From Rhynchospora pubera (taxonomy: Eukaryota > Streptophyta > Magnoliopsida > Poales > Cyperaceae): a DNA stretch of 64,000 nt. A program made the translations under genes and the position numbers. The notes under the pieces are model-generated. The model was not told the origin of the DNA. It made no database searches and saw only the letters and a list, made by a program, of their open reading frames with translations. The stretch lies in the NCBI GenBank assembly GCA_028095005.1, contig CM051462.1:84145846-84209845 (forward strand), given 5' to 3'. The stretch's first letter is position 1, and the number at the start of each line of letters is the position of its first letter. Below, in pieces: positions 44,701-57,529 of the stretch.

Positions 44701-46080
44701 TGCAGAAATTTTCTGGCCATTCATAATAATTCTTGCTTAAACTTCTTTATTGGGCTTTCATCACAAGGCTCCAAAAATTGCAACAAATTTATCTCCCATG
44801 GAAACGACTCAAATGAGTTATTTCTAAAATTCAAAACGCAAAAAAAATTGGGCTTTGTCGAGTAAAATACTACCCATTTGCACCCATAATTGATGGCATC
44901 TTTTTATTGGAGACGTGTCACATGATGACATAAACTTATATCGATTGATCAAGTTAGAGTCTAAAAAAGCCCAGATTTCAGAGTCACTTTACTTACATTT
45001 ATTTCCTGGTCCAGTCCAGTCCTATGTAATGCCCCCTTGGAAATGGTGCCCTAACGGCCTGCCATTTCTGTCCCTTATCCTCTGCAATTAATCTATAATG
45101 ATAAATTTACACAATTCTTAATTGTAGCGCTACCTAGGCAGTAATTACTCCAGGTAAATTTGTGCACATTTACTAAAGTAAAGTAAAGTGAAGCATTAAA
45201 TAATCTTTTCTTTATCATCACTGTTTAATGAGGTCTTTGTAGTGCAAACACTTATGCTAAGCAGACCAGTGACCTGAGGTGTAATGATGCCTCCTACAAG
45301 CTTTTGTTTCTCCATCTGAAATTCTGAACCCTTTTTGTTGAACATGGTTAGTGAACTGATACCATGTTGTCTGGTTGGTTCAAAAATATTTAGGGAAGTT
45401 TCTATTTTTATCCTTGCAGTGTTTTCTTTTTCATAATCTTATTAAGGGCTTCGGATAGCTTACATCTGTCATTGCCAAAGGAATATCACTAATACATATA
45501 TTATCTAAATTGGGACATATGGCAAAAAAAAAATAATAACAATAAATAATTGTTGTATCTAATTCACCCATAACATATTTGCATTAATAGTGAAAGGATA
45601 TGAATTTTTGAGTAAAACTTGAACAATGAGGTGATACTAATTATAGTTTAGTGTGATGCATATTATTCTTAAATAAGTATTTAAATTTAAATATTATATG
45701 GAAAATTCTCCACATTTTTATCATTGGCATATCCAAAGGGAAGTGGATTTTAAGGAGCTATTTTAAGTGGAATGGCAAATTTACCTATTTTAAGAAGTTA
45801 ATTTAAGTAAGAAAAAACCTCGTAAGAAGCAACAAAATGACTTAATTTATTGGTTTGTTAAGCCTCATTAAACATTTATTACACTTCCTTTGAAATAGTA
45901 CATCACGACAACATCATACAATGACATATATATACACATTGCTAAACTATCTATCAACATAGTATGTCACGACAGCTTTTATTCTGACCGGGACAAACAT
46001 TATTGTTCATAGGAACACCCAATAAAAGCAACATTTGCAACATTTAAGAGGACGAAAGCGCAAAAGAAAAATTTCTACTT
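41750..46080. other. Gene-free AT-rich DNA
   Basis: A diverged tandem duplication is visible: 42105-42215 and 42375-42480 share blocks such as AAATGTCATTTGTGAT / AAATGTCATTTATGAT and TTTAAGATA(C/T)TTAT. Small frames at 42578 and 44350-44615 lack protein features. Otherwise nothing is recognised. Confidence 0.4.
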
Positions 46081-46287
46081 TTGTTTTTTCAAATGGAGAC
46101 CCTAGGCAGCGGAACGTGTAAGCAGCAGGGCTTGTTGTCGACCCCACCTGTCAGTGGCCGACATGAACGTGCGTTCGGTTGGGTCAAATCTGAAATCCCT
46201 GGGATGTGGAATCGACGGCCGTCAACTGATCCCATCTGAAAATCCAACGGCTGTAATGATCCCCGCTTCCATCCCAAGCCGCCTCCC

Positions 46288-46294
46288 TATTTAG
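46288..46294 (+). promoter_or_regulatory. Possible TATA-like box of RBP47-like gene
   Basis: TATTTAG lies 185 bp upstream of the ATG and just before a long CT-rich leader. It is a weak match. Confidence 0.25.
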
Positions 46295-46318
46295 TCTCCT
46301 TCTCAACCTATCCCATAA

Positions 46319-46413
46319 TCTCTCTCTCTCTCTCTCTTTTTTTTTTCTTTTGTTCTCTTCTCTCTCTCTTTCGCCTTCTCTTTCTCTTCTCATTTCCTCG
46401 TCACTTCTTCTCC

Positions 46414-46443
<30 letters not shown>
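46319..46443 (+). repeat. (CT)n microsatellites in the RBP47-like 5' leader
   Basis: Two CT runs (about 46319-46339 and 46416-46443) with CT-rich sequence between them fill the presumed 5' untranslated region. CT-rich leaders are common in broadly expressed plant genes. The complementary frames rich in Arg and Glu are not proteins. Confidence 0.7.
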
Positions 46444-46446
<3 letters not shown>

Positions 46447-46472
46447 TCGAACGCATTTCTCTTGGCGGCGGG

Positions 46473-49400
46473 ATGCAACAAGCTGCGACGGTGGCATCTG
46501 ACGCGAATCCGCAAGCGAAGCAACAGCAACCGTGGGTTCACATGCAGTTTCCACACATGGTAATGCCACATCAGATGGTGGCGGCCGTGCCTCCACCACC
46601 TCCGCCGCCTCAGTTTCCTCAGCACTTCATGCCTTTCCATCCGCCTCCTAGGCCTCAGTTTCAGCCTGCTTCTTCTCCCGCTGCCGCCGCCGCCGCGTCT
46701 TCTCCGGCCTCCACTCCGGCTGCCGCTAATGGAGGTGGTGGTGCTGAGGATAACAAGACGATCTGGGTTGGGGATCTCCATTACTGGATGGATGAGAATT
46801 ATCTCGCCAACTGCTTCCTTTATACTGGAGAGGTATGTTTCTAACTTGGGTTTCTTTGTTTTTGTGTAGATAGATTGATGTAGATCTTCATGAGTTGAGA
46901 TTGTGTCGTTGTTAATTCACGAGTAAATAGTGTAAATCGGGAGAGTTCGGATACGGAGTTGGTTTATTCTCGTTTGAATTGTTAGATCTTGAGAAGAGTT
47001 GTAGGAATAAATGGATGCTAATTATTTTTACTGGATAATGACAAGTGCTTGTGAGCTGTTTGGAGGGATCTAATAATTGCATTTGGATGTGACAATTTAA
47101 TTCACTTGTTGGCTCTGTTTACTTTGTAGTAAAAAATGATTGTAATTCCGACACATAAATATAAAAGTGTAACTGGGTGTGTTCATTATATATGGTTACG
47201 TTGTTAGATTCTTATTGGTCTAAATGGGATAAGAACGTAAGCAGCATGTTTGATCTTGGAGATTAGCTCTTAAAAATATGATCACAATTGTCTTTTTTAT
47301 TTATTCTATTGTGGGTTTTGCAATCAAGTACTCAAATGTGACTGATGTAATTTTCATAGGTTTTTTTGCTGGTGTGATATTTTTTTATATGTACAGGTTG
47401 TTTTGTATATTTTAAATGTGTTGTGGGCTTAGAGTTTGTGAAGAAGTGCATAAACAGTTCATTAGAGTTCGACTCTGATTATAGCACATAACATGTATTT
47501 TTCTGTTCAGGTTTTGATTCAATTTTCAAGTTGTGAAAAGAAAGAAAAAGGCTTGTCGATAAAAGTAACTGAAGCATAATGTATAGTTTTAGAGTAATTA
47601 TTTATCTCTGTATCGATCATTGTTGTCAACATAGCTAGATATTGGTGCCTCTATATTAGTTAATTTATTCATGTTCTCTGACTTGTATTATTCTGACTGT
47701 TTATGTGCCTGCAGGAGCGGTTTCTTCCTCTCTGTTTTGTACTTTACTTTCTTGCTACATTTATTTTTTCCCCCTCATCAATTGATTGTTCAGATGAAAT
47801 GTATATATCTCAGCAAATAGTAAGCAAATACACTATAAGTAATTTAGCAGATATTAGGTTTTATATTTTGAAATACATATAACCTTGCTAATTAAATTTA
47901 TAGAATACTAATTAGGAGCTCTATTTTGTGAGCTTCCGTACGCTACAGCTCTATATTACATCAACCCGACCTGAGCTTCCAGCATCATAAATTAAGTACA
48001 TATGTCACTATAGCAACATTTCAAAGTTTCTATTTATGCCAACTTCTAATTTGTGAGCTCTTTAATTCTCTTTTTACCTTTTGTATCAATGTTTATTGAG
48101 GGCATTTTGATTTATAACATAATTTTGAATTTTAAATTGACGAAGTTATTTAAGATTTAAAATTAATTCAAAAATATAGTAATTTACTTCTGTTTTGATT
48201 AAGAACCTTGTAATACATAAATAGTCCTTACAAGTATTTTTTTATTATGTAGTTGAATCCTTGAGTTTCAATCTATTTTTTATTCGTAAACAAATCTGGA
48301 TTATGCCATTTTAGTTCTTAGCAAGTTAGCATTATTTCGTCCTTTGAACAGTCGGGCAAATTTCTTCGTCAACCTAATTTCATACTCGCTGTTTGTTTCC
48401 TACAAACAACTTAACAGGAAAAAAGAAAACACTACAATTAATAATGTACATATTGGTTGTCATAAAGAAAAATGCAAGATGGAATAAAATAGGAACTCTG
48501 AAACATCTGGGACCCATCAGGATGTGGTTGAGGTTGATACATGGAGAACCGTCTCCTTAATTTACTTCAAAGAAAAAGAAAATGAAGATGATTTGTATTT
48601 ATCATTGATTGGTTACTTTTGGATGCAGGTGCACAATATAAAAGTGATAAGGAACAAACTGACGGGGCACTCAGAAGGGTATGGATTTGTGGAATTCAAG
48701 ACACGAGGAGCGGCAGAGAAGGTGCTGCAAACATTTGGGGGCCACATCATGCCCAACACCGACCAACCTTTTCGATTAAACTGGGCCTCGTTCAGCATGG
48801 GCGAGCGCCGTGCTGATGTTGCCTCTGATCATTCGATCTTTGTTGGTGATCTGGCTGCCGATGTCACTGATGCCATTTTGCTTGAGACCTTCGCTAGCAG
48901 GTAGTTGTTAGTTTTACTTGATGGCTGCCGTTGTGTTTGATTTGTTATTTGTGATATCTGAAATGGTCAGCAATATAATTGATTGTTGTTCAATTGAGAT
49001 GGTCTCAATTATTGTTAGATTATGATTTTCTTTTTCTCCTTTTTGGTTGTTAGAATTGTTTGTTGAATTTAGGTGCAGATATATGCTAGGTGAGTCATGG
49101 TAACTGTGAACATTTTTGTTTGTTTTCTTTTATGATTAGTGGGAAGAGAAGGGGTCCTGCAGGGGGGTTAGGATTGGTGTCAGAATGTTCAAATGTTCCT
49201 TACAAAATAGGAAATTGTTGTGGGTACTTAGTACATACCTGAAGCATTTCCTACCATTTATTATTTTAAATGTCCTAAGTGCTGTCAATATTTCTCCTTG
49301 TTTTAAAATCTCGCTGAAATGAGTGTCACAAATTTTTGTTAAGTAACACTGGCTGTATTATTAAATAACGTCTATTGCAGCAACTATATAATGTGCGTAT

Positions 49401-50728
49401 ATACTGGGTCAATGCAGGTATCCTTCAGTGAAGGGTGCAAAAGTTGTTATTGATGCAAACACAGGACGATCTAAGGGTTATGGTTTTGTGCGGTTTGGTA
49501 ATGATGATGAGAAGGCCCAAGCTATGAATGAAATGAATGGCAAATATTGTTCTACCAGGGCCATGCGTATAGGACCTGCTACTCCTAGAAAATCTTCAGG
49601 TTTGCTACATTTTGTGTTTGTGTGTTTTGTATCTTCTGTTGTATATTGTGCTAGTTATATTGTTCTATTGCTATGTGTTTTCTTCAATTAAGTTCAGCTG
49701 TTTTGCAAATTATTTACACAAATTGGTTTCAAATCCCCAGTAAGGGAAAGAACATAGTCAGATTACCAGTTTTTTCGTAAAGATTTGTGCAATATTTGAA
49801 TACTTAACTAATTAGTCGAATTGGATTAAGATAATAAATTAGTTTAATGTTTAGACAAAGATTTCCATTTTTGGCCCTTTAATTAATTGAGGTTATCATG
49901 TCTAGGAGGTCCTGGATCTAATGGAAATACGACACCATCTGATGGGGGAGATCTTACAAACACTACTGTAAGTGCATTTTCTTCTCCTTGAGCTATTAAT
50001 GATCCTTTAAATTGACATCATTTTTCCATTGTAAAATTTTGTAGGTATTTGTTGGCGGACTAGACCCAGAGGTCAGTGAAGACGATTTGAGGCAAGCCTT
50101 TTCCAAGTTTGGAGAGATATCTTCTGTTAAGGTCCCAGCTGGTAAACAATGCGGCTTTGTTCAATTTGCACAGAGGTAATACTAAAACAGAGTCATACTT
50201 TTTTGGTTTCCCTTTTTCTGCGAAGAATTGAAAATTGGAGAACTTTGACCACATTCCTTTAGCGCACTGCCCATTCTACCTTCTCGCCAATTGGTAACAG
50301 GAATAATATTTAACCAATGTTAAATTCAAGGTTATAATTGTAATTTATCAAGGTTGTAATTGTGCACAACTATTTATCCATTTCCAGAAAAAGTGCTGAA
50401 GAAGCATTGCAAGGTCTAAATGGAACTGCAATAGGAAAGCAAACAGTTCGTCTTTCCTGGGGCAGAAATCCAGCAAATAAGCAGGTACTAAGTCTGCAAT
50501 TTCAAAGGGCTTGTTAATTAATCTGCCATCATCTTACCTTTGTGTATAAATATTTGTTTTGTTTCTTTATAGGGGAGAGGTGATATGGGCAATCAATGGA
50601 ATGGCATGTACTACACAGGTCAGTTTTATAATGGGTATGGATATGGTGCACCTTTCCCAGACCCATCAATGTATGCAGCAGCCTACGGCAGTTACCCATT
50701 TTATGGGAACCAGCAACAAGTGAACTGA
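46473..50728 (+). CDS. RBP47: RBP47/RBP45-like RNA-binding protein, three RRMs, 7 exons
   Basis: Exons read as 46473-46832, 48629-48900, 49418-49599, 49906-49967, 50045-50175, 50388-50484 and 50573-50728. All have GT-AG borders, and they sum to 419 residues. A Gln/Pro/Ala-rich N-terminus (1-93) precedes three RRMs. RRM1 has RNP2 IWVGDL at 97-102 and RNP1 EGYGFVEF at 136-143. RRM2 has IFVGDL at 190-195 and KGYGFVRF at 230-237. RRM3 has VFVGGL at 293-298 and CGFVQF at 328-333. A Gly/Tyr/Gln-rich tail follows. The diagnostic WMDENY, PFRLNWASFS, RYPSVKGAKVV and RLSWGR blocks are present. Family members bind poly(U)/poly(A) RNA in the nucleus and move to stress granules. Intron 1 (1.8 kb, phase 0) splits RRM1. 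The first ATG in the frame is at 46473, after an ATG-free CT-rich leader. Confidence 0.94.
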
Positions 50729-51505
50729 AAAAGGAAGGTTAAATAAGAGAGATAAGGGGAAAGAATCGATATTTGTCGAATGGGCCCTCAGAGACTAGTT
50801 CTAGTTATAGTGAGCTTAATTGGATAATAGGTGAAGCTAGAGAGATGTAGCGTGTGGTGGTTGTGTAAAGTACATCCATTCCCTGAACTTAGTACTTTCT
50901 TTCTAGGGAATTTTCTATTAAGTTTATCTGTTATATTCATTCAAAAATTTTGACCTGGTGGGAAAGTAAAAACTATTTAAGACTTTTTATGTCTTGTCAT
51001 TGTTGTTGATTCTTTTGGTCCGTTATTTCTCAAGATACTTGATTTATGGGACCACGTTAATGAGTGATTTGAAACAATCACTTTTTTCTGTAGAGGAATG
51101 TTGGTCTATGGATTATTTTGTTCATCTTCAGCGACTGATTGATATATGAGGTTGAAAACACTAGTGATCAGCTTTTTCTATGTTTTCTTATTTTTGGAGA
51201 AGGCGTATTGAAAAATAGTATTACATTGAATGACCACAACCTGAATTCATCTGGGTCTGCGTATTCTCAAGAGAAAAAATCAGTTTACCACTGAGAGGCA
51301 GTTTTTGTAGGAGGAAAGGGAATGTCAAAAGTTCAAAATCATATGCGCTGGTCCCCTCAATGTCATCAGCACCAGTCCTTAGTTACACTTTTTCAAAGAG
51401 ATACTGCTTAATAATGATGAAAACATAGGAGCAGAGCATGGTCTCATTTGATGACACATACCCTGGAACTTGAGTCACCTATTGCAAAATTTTGGAAAAT
51501 CAAAA
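50729..51505. other. RBP47-like 3' region and intergenic DNA
   Basis: The 3' untranslated region probably extends to about 50.9-51.0 kb. Nothing else is recognised. Confidence 0.4.
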
Positions 51506-51654
51506 GCTGTGTTTGGATTGGATGGGAAGAAGAGAATAAGGGAAGTGAGGAAGAAATTTATTATTAAACAATTCAAACTCTTCACAAAGTTACATACTTC
51601 TCAATACTTCTTCTCACTTCTTCCCTTCTTCCCACACCTCATCCAAACGGAGCC
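51506..51654. mobile_element. Tourist-like MITE, 149 bp
   Basis: The left end GCTGTGTTTGGATTGGATGG pairs imperfectly with the right end CATCCAAACGGAGCC. AAA flanks both sides. The internal sequence (GGAAGTGAGGAAGAA, AATTCAAACTCTTCACAAAG) is shared with the MITEs at 52488, 61697 and 63591. Confidence 0.65.
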
Positions 51655-52487
51655 AAAGTTACTCCTTCAATAAAAGTGTATAGAGTTGGACATTTATGAT
51701 AATTAAGAAATTATACATTAGACAAATAATAACAATCATCAAAGTGTACAGAGTTAGACATTTAGACAAATAATAACAATCATCAAAACAAGTTGCATCG
51801 TTGACAAAAGTAAGAGCGTAGGGGGTGTATCAGTGTATGACAGAGGGAAGGGAGAGTTAAGTGAGGTACTGACTACTGAGTATGGATAAAGTAGGGCGAA
51901 CGAGGGAGATCGATATATCAAATATGGAATTGGAATTTGCAAGGATTGCACGTCCTGTGGTTTGCTTATATTAATTCCGGATCTTTACGGGCCGAAAGCT
52001 GACCATAACTGTTTTGCTTTAAATCGACGCACTTTATTAATCATAAAGGCCCAGTCCATGAGTTAACAGTCCAGCATCCAAAAGAGTCAAATTATAGAAA
52101 CGACACACTTTGTCATCAAATGAGTTAACAGGACCAAAATTTTCTCATCAGAAGAAAATTCCCCCATCTCCTTTGTCGGTTCCGATCGACGGAATTGAAA
52201 AAAAGTAAATTCTGTTTTCATTTCTTTGGGAGAATAGTGTTCAAGGAGACCTAACGCCTTCGAACTGCAAGTTGATGGAGATCTTGATACTCTGTGGTGG
52301 TATATAGCAGAGAATTATGCAAATTAAGAGAATCTAATCGGTACACATGAAGTCATGAATCATACATATTTTCAAAATCACATACTTTCATTATGATTTT
52401 GAAAAAAAAAGGAAATTAAGCAAAAAAAAATATCTAATTAACAAAAAAAATTTAAAGTTTTGAACGACGAGATCATATACTTATTTT
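51655..52487. other. Intergenic DNA
   Basis: A local duplication (AAAGTGTACAGAGTTAGACAT / AAAGTGTATAGAGTTGGACA; 51674 and 51740) is visible. The segment 52230-52330 shares TAGTGTTCAAGGAGACCTAA with 53950-53970. No gene is called. Confidence 0.35.
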
Positions 52488-52635
52488 GGCTCCGTTTGGA
52501 TGGTGTGGAAATAAAAGGAATAAAGGAAGAAGTATTGGGAAGTGTGTAAATTTGTGATGAGTTTGAATTGTTTATAATAAATTTGGAAGTAAAAAGAAAT
52601 TATTTCCTTATTCTTGCACCCATCCAAACGGAGCC
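52488..52635. mobile_element. Tourist-like MITE, 148 bp
   Basis: The left end GGCTCCGTTTGGATGGTGTG is mirrored by CCATCCAAACGGAGCC. TTT lies on both sides. Same family as the elements at 51506, 61697 and 63591. Confidence 0.7.
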
Positions 52636-52794
52636 TTTATGAAGATATATCAAGATAACGGTACAAGAAAAATACATAACCAGAGCTAAGAGATGATCTT
52701 TTATAATTTGCATCATGGGTTTGTGCCACAGATCAATCATTCTATCAATGCCTTAAAAAATATAAAAATATATAAGTTCTCTGTTAACTTGACA

Positions 52795-53073
52795 TCATTT
52801 TAGAAACCACAGATCAATCTTTCTAGAAACCCGCAAAGACAACTTATTTGGAGGAGGCCTGGGTGTATATTCGACCTTCATTATTACATCTTCAGAAAGC
52901 AACTTGATATCATCATCTGTTAGCAGCTCTTTTCCATTGACCTTCAGCTTATGACCGTAAGGGATATTTCCGTTTTCATTCATGACTTTATAATGGATAT
53001 CCGTCAGATCATCGGTGTAGTCAACCTCAATGGTGAAGGATTTACCATCTGGGATTTCACACTTAACATTCAT
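52795..53073 (-). CDS. Ubiquitin-fold domain protein (no Gly-Gly end)
   Basis: A single-exon frame of 92 residues on the minus strand, starting MNVKCEIPDGKSFTIEVDY. The pattern matches the ubiquitin fold from end to end: strand 1, a DGKSFTIEV strand 2 equivalent to TGKTITLEV, a helix (TDIHYKVMNENG), IPYGHKLKVNGKEL equivalent to the IPPDQQRLIFAGKQL region, then DDDIKLL and IMKVEY. It continues about 20 residues past the fold (RPPPNKLSLRVSRKIDLWFLK region) and has no C-terminal Gly-Gly, so it cannot be conjugated like ubiquitin. A role as a stand-alone ubiquitin-like protein is inferred only. The frame is open upstream through a poly-A run without an ATG. A TATATATAGG-type box (53131-53138, minus strand) lies about 58 bp upstream. 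It could be a divergent member of a local plant family or a decayed retrocopy. Confidence 0.6.
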   Translation of the reverse strand: MNVKCEIPDGKSFTIEVDYTDDLTDIHYKVMNENGNIPYGHKLKVNGKELLTDDDIKLLSEDVIMKVEYTPRPPPNKLSLRVSRKIDLWFLK

Positions 53074-53138
53074 TTTTTTTTTTTTCAATCTCAATGCTTA
53101 GGTTTTTACAAATTATTACACATTTCAAAATATATATA

Positions 53139-55190
53139 GGATGGTGTTCGTCTGACCGTATATTGCCAGCAACTAAAGCACCCTATAAATGACTTTTATT
53201 TGACAGAAGAAAAAAGGAAATTGTTCATATGAAATATAATTGACAGATACGAATCATTGTACTTGAGGAAAGATGATCATGCCTATTAATTCATAGTTCA
53301 ATCTATTGAAAATGCATACACATTAATTACATATATTCTTCAGATTTTATTACCTGATTAGATGCCACTCCGATTTCGGATATTTCGGGTATATAGAAAA
53401 TATAGGACATGAATTAAATGGAGAATCGCACTATTTTACATATATTTAGAATGATAATTAAGGTACATAAAGATAACAATCTAAAGTTACCAAAATTGAT
53501 CTTTGAAGAATGGCTTTCATTTAAGTTTACTGTCTGCTTTGAATGACAGGAGCACTGGTCTGGACCGGTAATTAGGGAGTTCCTTCGGACAACATAGTTT
53601 TTTCGTTAGAGCAACATTTAGATAATCTCATGGACGAAAATACCCTCCATTGAAATTTAATTTTGTTGATTTGTTAACAACGGGTTACTTAAATGAAATT
53701 TTCCTTAATAAGTTTTCAATGTTTTGCAGTTGCTAAAACTTAAAAGGTATACTGCTAAAATTTTATTATTATGTCAGTGCTAAAATTATTTTTTTCTATT
53801 GAATTAGTAGGTATATCTATCTTAAATTTTGAGATTAATAAATTCTCTTTTATTGAAAATGGAAATGGATTGGAGGTTATGGAAATTGCAATCGCTAATG
53901 GCTATCTGGAGATTGATGACTTTGAGGAGCGGCTGAGTAGTTGGAAGAGTAGTGTTCAAAGAGACCTAATGAAATGAGGGTGTTGTTCATAGGACAATTT
54001 AGTCATTTTCACAAAATTAATGTTGTACGTAGAAAAATCACCGCTGCCCAATGCACTTGTAAACACATGACTCATTAATTCTCACTAATTTAATTAGAGC
54101 AATTAATTATAATTAACAACCATTAAACCAATTGCCAATATAAAACAAAAGGGGAATAATTAAGTATTCGATATTTTTATAAACCTCCTTCATGGCCATA
54201 CTTTTTCATTATTACTAAACAAAAAAAAAGGAAGAAGAAAATTTTCACATTTTTTATACAAACCTTGCTAACAAAAATTTGTTCCCAATGTCATCACCTT
54301 TTCAAAATTTAAATTATAGCAATATTTATTAAATATAAATTTTAGAAACAATTGAAATAACTAATAAATTCGGTCATGTATAAATTAAATATTGAAATAT
54401 GTTGGGTATTAAGAAAAAAAATATCTTTGATGAACGTGAAAGAAAATACTCAACAATAAATATGGCAATGGAAATAGAAAGGGGACTCAAAAATTAAGGA
54501 AAAAATAATGCACCGCCAAATAAACGTCAACCAGTGAATCATGTCAATTTTATAAAATAAAAAAAAAACTCGACGCATGAATAGTTACATAGTATCCCAT
54601 TGCAGAGATTGAAAAAAAAAATGTTATTTACCAATGTATGGAGTGTCGGACTAGATTTAACAAAGCGATCTCGACACGCACACATCTTTATTTATATTTT
54701 TTTATTTTTTATTTGATTTTGATTTATCAAATTTCGGCATTCAGGGAAAAAAATATTGCTCTTATGCAATTAAAGAATCAAAACCAGATTTAAATTTCAT
54801 ATTTACATGAATTGTTCTTTTAAGATCTTTAGGATCGACATGCACTTAGTTTGACACCATGATATTAGTTTTGAATTTCAATTTACTGAGAAGTTAAAAA
54901 AAAAAAAAGAAAGTTTCAATTTACTGAAGTACATATACAATTCTTTCCCGGTTCTCAGCTCAAGGTTCTTGTTCAATTGTATCAAGCCACATTTTTATTG
55001 GTTAAACCCCTTCTTGTATATCTTTACTTGCTTTGAACCACGAGATCTCACAAGTGTTTAGCCGTAATTAGACCATTTTCAATCTAAGAGGCCTGATCCA
55101 TACTTCACACCTGATAATTCATATAATAGATAATTAGTATTAACCATCTGTGAATAATCATCCAACCATTCGACGTTATCGTCTTTTTTT
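53139..55190. other. Gene-free AT-rich DNA
   Basis: The frame at 53771-53977 ends in SSWKSSVQRDLMK. Its last part resembles a sequence at 52230-52260, so it may be a gene relic. It is not called. The remainder shows nothing. Confidence 0.35.
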
Positions 55191-55194
55191 TTTT

Positions 55195-55975
55195 TTTTGC
55201 GTTTCCCCTCCCCTCGCTTCTTACCCCTGATATCCACCCACGCCAGCACTATCCAGAAGGAGCGCTCCTCTTCCTTCCCTTCCCTCCTCTTTTCGCGCCT
55301 CTCCCTCACTTCCCTTTCCTCCTCTTTCACAGCGCCCCTCCCCTCCCTCCTTTATGTGCTTCATAATCCCTCTCCTCCTCTTCCCTCATATTTTAGCGTG
55401 CCTCTGCCATCTCTCCTTCAACGTGCCTCTCCTCTTCATTCCAAGGAATTAGTAGTTCTAAGGAATTATTTAATAAGGCATAAGGGTTTTCAATTTGTTA
55501 TGATAAAGAATATATAATGTTTACTTATTTAGTATTGCTAAGGACTATCTAATGGGCAAATTTATTCATTTAGCTATAAGAAGAGATTATCTAATAGAAG
55601 TAATAATTCATTTAGTTATAACAAGAGAATATAAAAAATTTACTAAGTCAGCAATACTAAAAATTGTATCTGTTAACTAAGTTGTTTTATGTGTTCACTT
55701 TGTATGTTAATATGATCATTTATTTCTTACTTAACAAATTTGTATATATGTTCAGTTTTATTTTGATGTATATGTTAATTTTGTTTCTCTATTTAACCAA
55801 TATTTTGTGTCTTTTCGCTTTTGTTGTTGTAAGCATTCTTAAAATAAAGAGGTGCAAGGAAATGAAATTAGGGAAGAGGAGATGCGCATGGGAGGAGAAA
55901 AAGATGAGGAAAGGGAGATGAGAGAGCGCATCAGGGTTAGGGAAGAAAAATGGAGCAAGACAATGGCGCGGAGAG
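55195..55975. repeat. Repeat with polypyrimidine left and polypurine right arms
   Basis: 55195-55440 is almost pure C/T on the plus strand and 55845-55975 almost pure A/G, so the two ends are loosely inverted. The middle contains motifs such as TTAGTTATAACAAGAG and GTTCACTTTGTATGTTAATA. The long frames over both arms have extreme composition and are not taken as proteins. It resembles the architecture at 0.4-1.2 kb and 13.4-14.3 kb. Confidence 0.4.
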
Positions 55976-57148
55976 AAGGAAGGCGTCATTGGCGAAGCTA
56001 TGTATGTTTTGGACCCACCTCAAAAGAAAAAAAAGTACTTGATATTGTAGTTGTTTTTTATTTTAAAAAAATCATAAGAAGTTAGGGATCCATCTCAAAA
56101 TTTTGAAAGACCCCGCTAAAAATGTCATGTTTGATTCGAATTGCTTAACGAAGTCTAAAAAATCACATAGGACCCAGATAGCATTTTTTCCGGACTAATC
56201 GTCTTCTTCCTTCCTCCCCAATAAATCTTATTAAGACAAAGTTTAGAATAGAATGAAATATTTGGATGAATAATTATTTGTAGCATATATATGTTAGCAC
56301 GAATCTTGAGCATTGCGTAATTTGTCTATATAATATTTTGTGAATTTTAGAACATTATAAACAAAAGCTACCACAAAAGATAAAAAATACAATTCGGATA
56401 TTATATAAACAACATCACAAAAATTCCTAAATGTTGTTACTGTCAAAAAATTTCAAGCACCACAAAAAATCAGAAATATTGTGATTTGAATAGTGGCCGA
56501 ACTCCTCTTTATGCCTTCCATCCGTATATATCTATAATATAGAAAAATAAGTGTTCAATGAAATTTCTAATAAACCTATTATGTAAAATTATGAGAAAAA
56601 TAAAAATTCATACGGAATTGTTGTACTTTTTATTATTATCTTGACTTTTGAATTAATATCTTGTATATTAAATATATTATTTTAGATTTTCTATTGTTAT
56701 TATAATATACATTTCATTTCTCATGATTTTTTTATGTAGCATTATTTTAGAATTTTTATTTAAAAATTATTATTATTATATTATGTCTATATTAGACGTT
56801 ATATACATATATTTTCAATAAAGAAAATTTATGGATCATGCTGACACGAAATTCTAACTTCGCATCTAGAGAGTGCATAGATAGAAATTAATATAAGATT
56901 TGAATATAAAACTACGAAGTCATTGATAAGAATCAAACCCACGGACAACGGCCCAAAGAGCAAAGGCCCTACAGAAATTCATTATTTTAAATAGAGATCT
57001 TAAGTTCAAAATTGTCATTAGTGTTGATGTCCAAAGCAAAATTTGTCAACGTAACAAATCTCGATATATAAAAAAATAATATATTAGTTGGTAAAAGGAA
57101 GTAAGCATTGTTGAAAACTTTTGTAATATCAAAATTTATATGAGTAAT
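55976..57148. other. Gene-free AT-rich DNA
   Basis: I recognise nothing in this stretch. Confidence 0.4.
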
Positions 57149-57516
57149 GCTAGAATCAAATATATAGGACATTAAACATGATTCGAATGTGGACTATTTA
57201 AATTTCAAATGACTGATCCAAACTGCTCAATGTGATCTCTACATTAAAATATCTTTGAAAAACAAATTTTATATATTTTTTCAAATTTTATTACTTTTTT
57301 GAATTTTCAAAATTGGAGGGTTCATAACGTTTTGAATTGAGCATATTAAAAAATTGTAAAAAAATAGTAAAAAAATTGAAAAAATATAAATTTGATCTCC
57401 ATGGAGATTTTATAATGTAGAACAATTTGAGCGGTTTAAATCGGCCATTATAATCTAAAAAAATTAAATTTTATCATGATGGAAAAGTGCATGTGTCATA
57501 TATATTTGACACTAGC
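57149..57516. mobile_element. Long-hairpin foldback MITE, copy H6 (diverged)
   Basis: The left arm GCTAGAATCAAATATATAGG pairs with the complement of the right arm, ATATATTTGACACTAGC. Inner arms include AACAAATTTTATATATTTTT and AAAAATATAAATTTGATCTC. It is more diverged than H1-H5. Confidence 0.55.
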
Positions 57517-57529
57517 CACTCCCAATTTA

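Noticed and set aside
46350..46472. In-frame extension of the RBP47-like protein upstream of ATG 46473
   Set aside because: The frame is open, but it has no ATG and encodes a CT-microsatellite product (Ser/Leu runs). It is treated as 5' untranslated sequence.
46184..46781. Arg/Glu-rich frames on the minus strand over the RBP47-like leader and exon 1
   Set aside because: They are complements of a CT microsatellite and a GC-rich coding exon, with no protein motif.
53771..53977. 68-codon frame ending SSVQRDLMK
   Set aside because: No recognisable domain. Only the last 20 bp resemble another site (52230-52260). Insufficient for a gene call.
55079..55517. Long frames in the polypyrimidine block
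   Set aside because: The extreme composition (Lys/Glu/Arg on one strand, Ser/Pro/Leu on the other) comes from the repeat. There are no domains.
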